DNA of 13,903 nucleotides from an uncultured Clostridium sp. Its GTDB lineage: Bacteria > Bacillota > Clostridia > TANB77 > CAG-508. The DNA lies in assembly GCA_900554635.1 (NCBI GenBank), contig USHY01000033.1, positions 1 to 13,903 on the forward strand. The letters run 5' to 3'. Both the position numbers and the translations under genes were made by a program. Positions 6,545 through 13,903 of this stretch are shown here, in pieces; position 1 is the first letter of the stretch, and each line of letters opens with the position of its first letter. The notes below the pieces were generated by a model. It did not search any database. It was not told where the DNA came from and saw only the letters and a program-made list of their open reading frames with translations.

Positions 6545-7048
6545 TTAAATTTTGTATTCGATGAATTGATGTGTTTTTAGGCTATTTTTCACATCTAAAA
6601 TTCTTTGGTTTGATGACCCTCTAAATTTAAGTGTTGGGTCTTTTTTATCTAATTTAAACTCTCCATCTACAAGTACATCTATATCTTTTAAGCAGTTGTT
6701 TGTGTCTGAATCGTTTCTTGCTAGGAGTTCATCTAATGTGTATCCTGAATAGCACCATACATTAAAGTTTGGTCTTATTGCTTTTACATCTTGTATGAAT
6801 TTATGTACTGTGTTTATGTTTTCCTTGCAAAGTGGCTCGCCACCACTTATTGTTATTCCTTTTAGGATTGAGTTTTCCTTTATTTTATCTAGTATTTCTT
6901 GTTCCTTAAACTCTTCTCCATAGTTGAAGTCTTGAGCTTCTTTATTATGGCATCCTGGGCAGTGGTGTGGGCAACCGCTTACGAAAAGCACTGCCCTCCA
7001 ACCTTCACCATTTGATATACTTTCATCGTAAAATCCTGCCATTTTCAT
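6545..7048 (-). CDS. nrdG: Anaerobic ribonucleotide reductase activating protein (radical SAM)
   Basis: NrdG uses a [4Fe-4S] cluster and S-adenosylmethionine to generate the glycyl radical on NrdD. The 167-residue product has the family length. The cluster motif C-x3-C-x2-C is Cys26, Cys30 and Cys33 (CPHHCPGC). ISGGEPL follows as the SAM-binding GGE motif, and VWCYSGYTLDEL is the typical later strand. It begins 16 bases after nrdD, the usual nrdDG arrangement. AAAGGAG lies about 11 bases before the ATG, a slightly long spacing; a second ATG two codons on could be used instead. The protein is oxygen-sensitive and fits an obligate or facultative anaerobe. Confidence 0.96.
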   Translation of the reverse strand: MKMAGFYDESISNGEGWRAVLFVSGCPHHCPGCHNKEAQDFNYGEEFKEQEILDKIKENSILKGITISGGEPLCKENINTVHKFIQDVKAIRPNFNVWCYSGYTLDELLARNDSDTNNCLKDIDVLVDGEFKLDKKDPTLKFRGSSNQRILDVKNSLKTHQFIEYKI

Positions 7049-7064
7049 TGTTTATCATTCTCCT

Positions 7065-9341
7065 TTATTTTGTTCCGTGTGTTACTCTATCATGTAATTC
7101 TGCTAATTTTCCTTTATTCCAACGAGATGTTGTTCCTACTAGGTATCCTGTTATTCTTTGAATTGTATCTATGTTTTCACTGTGGCAAATTGGGCACTCT
7201 TTTAAATTTGCATCTGCATTTTCAAATCCACAGTCTAAACATCTTGATCTTGTGTGGTTTATTGAGCCATATCCCATATCATACTTATCCATTAAATCTA
7301 CTACTGCCTCTACTGTGCCTGGGTTATGTGTTGCATCTCCATCTAGTTCTATGTAGAAGATGTGGCCACCTAGTGTAAGCTTATGGTATGGTGCTTCAAT
7401 TTTTGCTTTTTGTTCTGCTGTACATTTATACCATACTGGAACATGGTTGCTGTTTGTATAGTAATCTCTATCTGTTACACCAATTATTGTTCCAAATTCT
7501 TTTCTATCCATTTTTGTAAATCTTCCAGACAATCCTTCTGCTGGTGTTGCAAGTAATGAATAATTTAGGTCATACCTGTCTGAATATCTGTCACAAGCTT
7601 CTTTCATTTGGGTAATTATTTCTATTCCAAGTTTTTGTGATTTTTCAGATTCTGCATGATGTTTTCCTGTTAATGCTATTAAGCATTCCGCAAGTCCTAT
7701 AAATCCAATTCCTAATGTTCCATGTTTTAAAACTTCTTCAACTTTATCCGTTGGGTGTAAACACTCACTATCTTGCCATAAGCCAGACATAAGTAGTGGG
7801 AATTGTTTTGCTACTGCTGTACATTGGAATTTGTATCTATCATATAATTGTCTTGCTGCAATATCTGTATATACTTCAAGTTTGTTTAAGAATATTTTTT
7901 TAACTTCTTTATTATATTTGTCTGTCATATATTTTTCACTGTCTTTTCCAAGTTCGAAGTTCATTCTTAGGTTTGTTTGTGCTTCTTTTGCTGATTCTAT
8001 AGCAATTTTTACTAGATTTACTGTTGTGAATGATAAGTTTCCTCTTCCTACTGAAGTGTTTTCTCCATGTCTATCTGTAAATACTCTTGTTCTACATCCC
8101 ATTGTTGCACATTCATAATAATATCTATTTGGATCATCTGCTTTCCATTTATCATGTTTGTTAAATGAAGCATCTAGGTTTATGAAATTAGGGAAGAACC
8201 TTTTTGCTGTTACTCTACATGCTAGTTTATAGAGGTCATAGTTTTTATCTTCTGGTAAATAGTTTATTCCTCTTTTCTTTTTCCAAATTTGAATTGGGAA
8301 TATTGGTGTTTCACCATTTCCAACACCCTTTTCAGTTGATAAAAGCATTTCTCTTATTATACATCTTCCTTCTGGTGAATCATCTGTACCATAGTTTATT
8401 GAACTAAATACAACTTGGTTTCCACCTCTTGAGTGTATTGTGTTCATGTTATGAATAAATGCTTCCATTGCTTGGTGAACTCTTTCAACTGTGCCATTTA
8501 TTGCTAATTGTTTATATTTTTCATCACCTTTTAAGTCTTTAGTTTCAGCTTTTATATAGTCTTTGATTTCTGCATCATATAATTCTGGCAATTCTTTGTC
8601 TATTACTTTTTCAAGTTTTTTTACTTCTTCTTTATATGTAAGTCTTACATAAGGTGCTAAATAGTAGTCAAATGCTGGGATTGCTTGTCCACCGTGCATT
8701 TCGTTTTGTACAGTTTCTAGTGATATACAGCCAATTATACTTGCTGTTTCAATTCTTTTAGCTGGTCTTGAGCTTCCATGTCCTGCTCTGAAACCATTTT
8801 TTAGAATTTTGTCTAATGGATGCTGTAAACATGTTAAACTTTTTGTTGGGTAATAATCCTTATCATGTATATGTATATATCCATCTTTTACTGCTTTTCT
8901 TGCTTCACTTGATAGAAGGAAATCATCAACAAATGGTTTTGTTGTTTCACTTGCGAATTTCATCATCATTCCTGCTGGAGTATCAGCATTCATGTTGGCA
9001 TTTTCACGTGTTACATCATTTGATTTTGTTTCTATAATTTCTAGAAACATATCTTTTGATTTTGCTTTTCTTGCTACATCTCTATTATATCTGTATGTTA
9101 TGTAAACTTGTGCTACTTCTTTTCTTGATGATCCCATTAGTTTCTTTTCTACTAAATCTTGTATCTCGTAAACAGATACTTGTATTTTATCTTTTGTTTG
9201 GTTTCTTACACTATCTGCAATTTTTGTGGCTAAATCTATATCTACACCTCCAGGTGTGTTTGACATTGCTAATGTAATTGCCTTAATAATTCTTTGTTCA
9301 TCAAATTCTGTAATTCTTCCATCTCTTTTAATTATTTGCAT
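7065..9341 (-). CDS. nrdD: Anaerobic (class III) ribonucleoside-triphosphate reductase
   Basis: NrdD reduces ribonucleoside triphosphates to deoxy forms using a glycyl radical and, in this class, usually formate as reductant. The 758-residue protein begins with an ATP-cone (residues 1 to about 90, MQIIKRDGRITEFDEQRI), the allosteric domain sensing ATP/dATP. The catalytic barrel has HIHDKDYYP, SLETVQNEMHGGQ, NTIHSRGGNQVVFSS and YECATMGCRTR. The C-terminal zinc site is Cys701, Cys704, Cys716 and Cys719 (CLDC and CPIC). The radical loop is RITGYL with Gly732 as the likely radical site. The ATG follows GGAGG by nine bases. It is transcribed from a strong promoter about 65 bases upstream and is followed by its activase nrdG. 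No class I or II reductase occurs in the window. Confidence 0.97.
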   Translation of the reverse strand: MQIIKRDGRITEFDEQRIIKAITLAMSNTPGGVDIDLATKIADSVRNQTKDKIQVSVYEIQDLVEKKLMGSSRKEVAQVYITYRYNRDVARKAKSKDMFLEIIETKSNDVTRENANMNADTPAGMMMKFASETTKPFVDDFLLSSEARKAVKDGYIHIHDKDYYPTKSLTCLQHPLDKILKNGFRAGHGSSRPAKRIETASIIGCISLETVQNEMHGGQAIPAFDYYLAPYVRLTYKEEVKKLEKVIDKELPELYDAEIKDYIKAETKDLKGDEKYKQLAINGTVERVHQAMEAFIHNMNTIHSRGGNQVVFSSINYGTDDSPEGRCIIREMLLSTEKGVGNGETPIFPIQIWKKKRGINYLPEDKNYDLYKLACRVTAKRFFPNFINLDASFNKHDKWKADDPNRYYYECATMGCRTRVFTDRHGENTSVGRGNLSFTTVNLVKIAIESAKEAQTNLRMNFELGKDSEKYMTDKYNKEVKKIFLNKLEVYTDIAARQLYDRYKFQCTAVAKQFPLLMSGLWQDSECLHPTDKVEEVLKHGTLGIGFIGLAECLIALTGKHHAESEKSQKLGIEIITQMKEACDRYSDRYDLNYSLLATPAEGLSGRFTKMDRKEFGTIIGVTDRDYYTNSNHVPVWYKCTAEQKAKIEAPYHKLTLGGHIFYIELDGDATHNPGTVEAVVDLMDKYDMGYGSINHTRSRCLDCGFENADANLKECPICHSENIDTIQRITGYLVGTTSRWNKGKLAELHDRVTHGTK

Positions 9342-9404
9342 ATTTTATATCCTCCTTTTATGTTACATTTTTTTTACATCATTTGTTTTATTTTTTACTC
9401 CTTC

Positions 9405-9433
9405 ATTTTATATTATTAATAAACCAATGTCAA
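9405..9433 (-). promoter_or_regulatory. Promoter of nrdDG
   Basis: On the minus strand TTGACA (9428-9433), a 17-base spacer and TAAAAT (9405-9410) form a near-consensus housekeeping promoter. The start would be near 9398, giving a leader of about 57 bases before the nrdD ATG and its GGAGG. Repeated TTACAT/TTACAA half-sites flank it on both sides. Confidence 0.75.
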
Positions 9434-9448
9434 TACAAAAATGAAATT

Positions 9449-9472
9449 TGTAATATTACATTTTTGTTACAA
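9449..9472. promoter_or_regulatory. Candidate operator upstream of nrdDG
   Basis: A perfect 12-base palindrome, TGTAATATTACA (9449-9460), lies about 16 bases upstream of the -35. It is followed by a further half-site TTACAA (9468-9473 region), about 12 bases from the TTACAT at 9456. Two more TTACAT copies occur in the leader at 9363 and 9374. The layout suggests a repressor or activator site. It is not the NrdR box as I know it, and the cognate regulator is unknown. Confidence 0.4.
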
Positions 9473-9492
9473 AACGATAAAAGCCTTGTAAT

Positions 9493-9531
9493 AAAAAAGC
9501 TAGAGGATTTTTAAAATTCTCTAACTTTTTT
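9493..9531 (-). terminator. Intrinsic terminator after the DUF2651-like gene
   Basis: A 13-bp stem (9493-9505 with 9519-9531, one G-T wobble) has a 13-base A/T loop. On the minus strand it runs into six T. It lies seven bases beyond the stop codon of the small membrane protein gene and isolates it from the nrdDG promoter region. The A-run/T-run symmetry could allow action on both strands. Confidence 0.8.
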
Positions 9532-9537
9532 ACTTGG

Positions 9538-9942
9538 CTATCTTCTTCTAAATCTATTGCATCCACACCCACAATTATTAGTGTTATTTGAATTATTTGT
9601 AGAGTTATTACTTAATAAATCTTCAACTGTATCGCATATATTATTGTCCTCATCAGTGTCTTCATTGTTAGATAATAGATTTGATAAAATTTGGCATATG
9701 CCCTGTTCTCGTTCCTTTCGTTCACACAATAAATGTACTATTAGTGCTGTTATGAATGATATTATTGTATATGCAAGTGTTGCAATTAGGAATGTAGTAT
9801 CAAATGCTGTAAATGCCAGTATTAAAAATACTGCAAATATTAAACCTGCTACAGCAATTGGATTTTTAAGTAATTTTTCAAGCACTATTGAAAAAATAAT
9901 TACTGCTATTGGAAATGCAAAGAAAATTAATAAAGTATTCAT
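9538..9942 (-). CDS. Small membrane protein, DUF2651 (YbeF)-like, with Asn/Cys-rich tail
   Basis: This 134-residue protein has three hydrophobic segments, roughly residues 2-23, 28-47 and 50-73, then a charged turn (CERKERE). A hydrophilic tail of about 55 residues is rich in Asn, Asp and Ser and ends in NNCGCGCNRFRRR. The membrane part resembles the YbeF/DUF2651 group of small Firmicutes proteins, judged by the FAFP..VIIFS start and the FDTTFLI-TIISFITALI segment. This is recognition by pattern, not a search. Function is unknown. The Cys-Gly repeat could bind metal or form disulfides, but that is inference. The ATG has TGGAGG six bases upstream. Both lie in a near-perfect hairpin covering the 5' end of the message. 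It has its own promoter at the end of obgE and a strong terminator, so it is a single-gene unit. Confidence 0.75.
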   Translation of the reverse strand: MNTLLIFFAFPIAVIIFSIVLEKLLKNPIAVAGLIFAVFLILAFTAFDTTFLIATLAYTIISFITALIVHLLCERKEREQGICQILSNLLSNNEDTDEDNNICDTVEDLLSNNSTNNSNNTNNCGCGCNRFRRR

Positions 9943-9976
9943 ACTATACCTCCACTATATAGTATGAATACTTTAT
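9930..9976 (-). promoter_or_regulatory. Perfect 19-bp hairpin over the start of the DUF2651-like gene
   Basis: Bases 9930-9948 and 9958-9976 are exact reverse complements. The nine-base loop between them reads TAGTGGAGG on the minus strand and contains the whole Shine-Dalgarno. The ATG (9942-9940) and the first codons lie in the 3' arm. In the RNA the start codon would be paired and the ribosome site exposed in the loop. Only a few pairs are G-C, so the stem should be sensitive to temperature or to ribosome and protein binding. Confidence 0.7.
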
Positions 9977-9987
9977 ATTTTTTGTTA

Positions 9988-12282
<2,295 letters not shown>

Positions 12283-12305
12283 AAATAAATCCTCCATTTA
12301 AACTT

Positions 12306-12351
12306 AAAAGGACGCTCTTCGGTTTTGAATATTTACCGACTACGCCCTTTT
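12306..12351 (-). terminator. Weak terminator-like hairpin between rpmA and trpS
   Basis: Outer arms AAAAGGGCG and CGTCCTTTT pair with one G-T. An internal loop and an inner CGGT/ACCG stem follow. On the minus strand the T tract is only TTTT followed by AAGTTTAAA, so termination should be partial. No promoter is visible before trpS, which suggests that trpS-obgE rely on read-through. On the plus strand the same element ends in six T, but no plus-strand gene uses it. Confidence 0.45.
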
Positions 12352-12358
12352 TTCGTTT

Positions 12359-12622
12359 CTATTTTGTTTCTACTGGGTAAACACTTACTTGTTTTTTGTC
12401 TTTACCTTTTCTTTCGAACTTAACTGTTCCATCAGCTGTAGCAAATAGTGTATCATCACTACCAATGCCTACATTATTACCTGGATATATTTTTGTTCCT
12501 CTTTGTCTAACTAATATATTTCCAGCTAAAACGAATTGACCGTCAGCTCTTTTCACACCTAAACGTTTTGACTCACTGTCACGACCGTTTTTAACACTAC
12601 CTTGACCTTTTTTATGTGCCAT
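12359..12622 (-). CDS. rpmA: 50S ribosomal protein L27 (bL27), without cleavable extension
   Basis: L27 sits in the large subunit with its N-terminus reaching the peptidyl-transferase centre. The 87-residue protein begins [16 protein letters not shown], the mature-type start, and carries the family block [21 protein letters not shown] and the C-terminal [15 protein letters not shown]. Many Firmicutes make L27 with a short extension ending in LQFFASKKG that is removed by the protease Prp. Here an in-frame TAG lies directly before the ATG, so no extension is possible. GGGAG lies about ten bases upstream. rplU is 50 bases upstream, with no prp gene between. The two are expressed from the same promoter and leader. 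Confidence 0.98.
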   Translation of the reverse strand: MAHKKGQGSVKNGRDSESKRLGVKRADGQFVLAGNILVRQRGTKIYPGNNVGIGSDDTLFATADGTVKFERKGKDKKQVSVYPVETK

Positions 12623-12672
12623 CTATATTCAACTCCCTTTTTCTAAAATTTTTCAACCCTATAAATTGCAAA

Positions 12673-13083
12673 TTAAGCTTCAACTTTTTTTGTTGTTTTT
12701 CTTGTTGTTGTCTTCTTTTCAGTTGTTTCAGCTTTTTCTACTTTTTCTGCTGTTTTTTCTGTTTTTGCAGCAGGTGTTTTTATAGCTGTTATTTCAACTT
12801 TAGTATAAGGTTGTCTATGTCCTTGTTTTGTTCTTTCATTCTTTTTAGCTTTCATTTTGAAAACTATTATTTTTTTAGCTTTTCCGTGTGATACTACTTT
12901 GCCTTCAACTTTCACACCTTTAACATAAGGATTTCCTACTTGTACATCTTTGTCATCAGATACTAAAATAACTTTATCAAAAGTAACTTTTTTACCAGCT
13001 TCTGTATCTAATTTTTCAAAGAAAACTACATCTCCTTCTACTACTTTGTATTGCTTTCCACAAGCTTCGATTATTGCATACAT
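12673..13083 (-). CDS. rplU: 50S ribosomal protein L21 (bL21) with C-terminal extension
   Basis: L21 is a large-subunit protein that binds 23S rRNA. The first ~103 residues are a normal L21: [20 protein letters not shown] at the start, [19 protein letters not shown] in the middle, and the basic [23 protein letters not shown] near 77-99. About 33 further residues follow, made almost only of Lys, Thr, Glu, Ala and Val (for example [20 protein letters not shown]). This disordered, charged tail is absent from Bacillus or E. coli L21. It is in frame, ends at a single stop and has neighbour-like codons, so it is real coding. AGAGGTG lies about ten bases before the ATG. It is first in the rplU-rpmA unit behind a strong promoter and an L21-leader-like RNA. 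Confidence 0.97.
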   Translation of the reverse strand: MYAIIEACGKQYKVVEGDVVFFEKLDTEAGKKVTFDKVILVSDDKDVQVGNPYVKGVKVEGKVVSHGKAKKIIVFKMKAKKNERTKQGHRQPYTKVEITAIKTPAAKTEKTAEKVEKAETTEKKTTTRKTTKKVEA

Positions 13084-13099
13084 TATCGAAAAGCACCTC

Positions 13100-13180
13100 T
13101 TCTTTCTTTATATACTCGCTAAGTTTATATTTAGGTAGCCTCCATAAAGCCTTTTACACCCAACTTAAGCGGCTTACGAA
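13100..13180 (-). ncRNA. L21 leader-like structured 5' UTR of rplU
   Basis: The leader between the predicted start (about 13179) and the rplU ATG is about 95 bases. Its 5' half (13177-13134) holds GTAAGCCGC, GTTGGGTGTAAAAGGC and TGGAGGCTACC, which I recognise as the type of sequence conserved in the Firmicutes L21 leader (Rfam L21_leader). Such elements are thought to let L21 or its partners autoregulate the operon. GUAaGCC can pair with GGCUAC, or AAGCC with GGCUU, two exclusive pairings. Assignment is from memory, without a covariance search. Confidence 0.6.
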
Positions 13181-13185
13181 TAAAT

Positions 13186-13214
13186 ATTTTACCATAAAAT
13201 TACATACTTGTCAA
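13186..13214 (-). promoter_or_regulatory. Promoter of rplU-rpmA
   Basis: On the minus strand the -35 is a perfect TTGACA (13209-13214), followed by a 17-base spacer and TAAAAT (13186-13191) with a TGG extended -10. It is among the strongest promoters in the window, as expected for ribosomal protein genes. The start near 13179 falls at the first base of the structured leader. Confidence 0.8.
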
Positions 13215-13236
13215 GCTATAATGTGTTTTTTTTTAC

Positions 13237-13253
13237 AGAGAAGAAGATTCTCT
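13237..13253 (-). repeat. Short inverted repeat downstream of the variable-region gene
   Basis: AGAGAA and TTCTCT flank a five-base loop. It lies about 55 bases past the stop of the variable-region gene. On the minus strand it is followed by GT and a run of A rather than T, so it is a poor terminator. Hairpins shortly downstream of variable regions help target homing in some diversity-generating retroelements, which is one possible role here. Confidence 0.3.
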
Positions 13254-13305
13254 TCATTTACAGTTTGCCAAAATCCTAACTCTAGCCTTCCACTTTCGCC
13301 CTATC

Positions 13306-13903
13306 CTACTCTACAGCCGCAGGGATATCAGACCTTAGAGAAACTACACAGCGCAAAGGCAACTCAATGTCGCCCGAATTGCCATCGGAAACGAACAAGC
13401 CGTCGCCGCCGAAAGAGTACGCACGGCCTCCAACCACAGCCCCTGGGCCGAAGCCAGCATAATCAGAGTACGCACAGACCCCACGGGAAGCCAGCCAATA
13501 AACATAATTTTTTGAATCTCCAAAAATTAAATTTTTTGTAGCATTTGTCGTACTATCTGGTAATACTGGTATTCCTTCTGGTGCGCCAACAGTTGAATCA
13601 ACTACATAAAAATATCCATCTACTGGTATATTTCCTAGTACGCTTGAATCTGTTGTTCCTTCTGGGCAACTTGGTGTGAAATATTTTTTGGTTCCATCTA
13701 TTACTCTTGCATTATTTTGTATATCTGTCCATATATTTCCATAACTTGAACCTAAATCTGAGATTTTTGTGCCCTCTGGAACTGTATAATATACTATTGT
13801 TCCAGAGTTATTTTTTGCACACATTCCTGCTGGCGCTGTATATTGTACACATGCGTTTACATCTTCTATTGTCATTCCTCTTGCATCTGTTCCATATATT
13901 TCT
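13306..13903 (-). CDS. C-terminal part of a probable DGR-diversified surface/pilin-like protein (partial at right edge)
   Basis: The frame is open through the right edge (EIYGTDARG precedes the Met at 13875), so the N-terminus lies outside. About 199 residues are visible; positions below count from that Met. The first part includes ARGMTIEDVNACVQYTAPAG, a VYYTVPEGTKISDLGSSYGNIW segment and a GYFYVVDSTVGAPEG strand. I cannot name this domain. At YWLASR (126-131) the character changes. The next ~45 residues are Gly, Ser, Asp, Tyr, Phe and Val rich, and the domain closes with LRCVVSLRSDI, where relatives I recall have RPVVSL. Such YWLASR...RPVVSL ends are C-type-lectin-like ligand domains, and many are retroelement targets. 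Codons there are GC-rich with about eight GGC and hardly any A, unlike the rest of the gene. Surface display is inferred. Ligand, anchoring and the retroelement are not visible. Confidence 0.7.
   Translation of the reverse strand, partial: EIYGTDARGMTIEDVNACVQYTAPAGMCAKNNSGTIVYYTVPEGTKISDLGSSYGNIWTDIQNNARVIDGTKKYFTPSCPEGTTDSSVLGNIPVDGYFYVVDSTVGAPEGIPVLPDSTTNATKNLIFGDSKNYVYWLASRGVCAYSDYAGFGPGAVVGGRAYSFGGDGLFVSDGNSGDIELPLRCVVSLRSDIPAAVE
13351..13497 (-). other. Candidate DGR variable region (adenine-depleted)
   Basis: These 49 codons (Trp127 to Arg175) contain about 13 adenines in 147 coding-strand bases by eye, near 9 percent, where neighbouring coding runs at about a third. NNC codons (GGC, GAC, TAC, TTC, TCC, GTC, CGC) crowd the stretch, as expected if AAC codons of a template repeat had been mutated at adenines. 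The shift is abrupt at the Trp codon. The 3' constant part after it would be the homing-initiation sequence. The template repeat and reverse transcriptase are not in the window. Confidence 0.6.

Noticed and set aside
9342..9480. NrdR box pair upstream of nrdDG
   Set aside because: The ACA-CTATATATAG-TGT type boxes at about 30-base spacing were looked for and not found; only TTACAT-type half-sites occur.
9557..9967. 136-residue plus-strand open frame
   Set aside because: It is fully antisense to the DUF2651-like gene, which has its own promoter, ribosome site and terminator.
12283..12358. T-box or trp-type riboswitch before trpS
   Set aside because: The available leader is only about 75 bases, and no T-box sequence (TGGNACCGCG type) or specifier stem is present.
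13215..13305. Intrinsic terminator for the variable-region gene
   Set aside because: The only hairpin (13237-13253) is followed on the minus strand by A residues, not T, so it does not fit an intrinsic terminator.
13074..13541. 155-residue plus-strand open frame
   Set aside because: It runs antisense across the rplU promoter, the leader and the GC-rich variable region. Its Arg/His/Gln/Pro-rich sequence is an artefact of reading the adenine-poor block on the wrong strand.

Overview
This is a low-GC window from a spore-forming member of the Clostridia, most likely an anaerobic, uncultured gut-type lineage. The evidence is the AT-rich, T/A-ending codon use, strong AGGAGG-type ribosome binding sites, the sporulation genes spoIIID and yabG, an oxygen-sensitive class III ribonucleotide reductase, and an L21 leader of Firmicutes type. 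Species cannot be fixed from the sequence alone. Except for a short gene tail at the left edge, every gene is on the minus strand, so biological order runs from right to left.

Right end (13903 to 13306): the C-terminal part of a surface-type protein whose last ~60 codons change abruptly in composition. They are GC-rich, almost free of adenine on the coding strand, and full of NNC codons. This is the mark of a variable region written by a diversity-generating retroelement (DGR), although no reverse transcriptase or template repeat lies inside the window. Next, a near-consensus promoter and an L21-leader-like RNA drive rplU-rpmA. The usual prp/ysxB gene is missing between them, and L27 correspondingly lacks the cleavable N-terminal extension. 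After a weak hairpin come trpS (a probable [4Fe-4S]-type tryptophanyl-tRNA synthetase) and obgE.

Middle (10016 to 5478): a small DUF2651-like membrane protein gene whose start region is a perfect 19-bp hairpin with the Shine-Dalgarno in the loop and the AUG in the stem. It ends at a strong terminator. Then come nrdD-nrdG (anaerobic dNTP synthesis), with a strong promoter flanked by repeated TTACAT/TTACAA half-sites, and a PrsA-like membrane-anchored parvulin foldase closed by another strong terminator.

Left (5427 to 254): one tight operon with its own extended -10 promoter: a Na+/Ca2+ exchanger-family antiporter, ispF, ispE and ispD (three consecutive-pathway enzymes of MEP isoprenoid synthesis) and a DUF2974 (Mbeg1-like) lipase-fold hydrolase. 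It is followed by spoIIID, with a candidate sigma-E promoter, and by yabG, with a candidate sigma-K promoter. yabG lacks the N-terminal domain of its relatives and carries a one-base insertion just before its probable catalytic cysteine, so it reads as a pseudogene or a sequencing error. The leftmost 205 bases hold the end of an unidentified plus-strand gene converging on yabG.

No rRNA, tRNA, CRISPR array or insertion sequence was seen. No stretch longer than about 230 bases lacks a gene.
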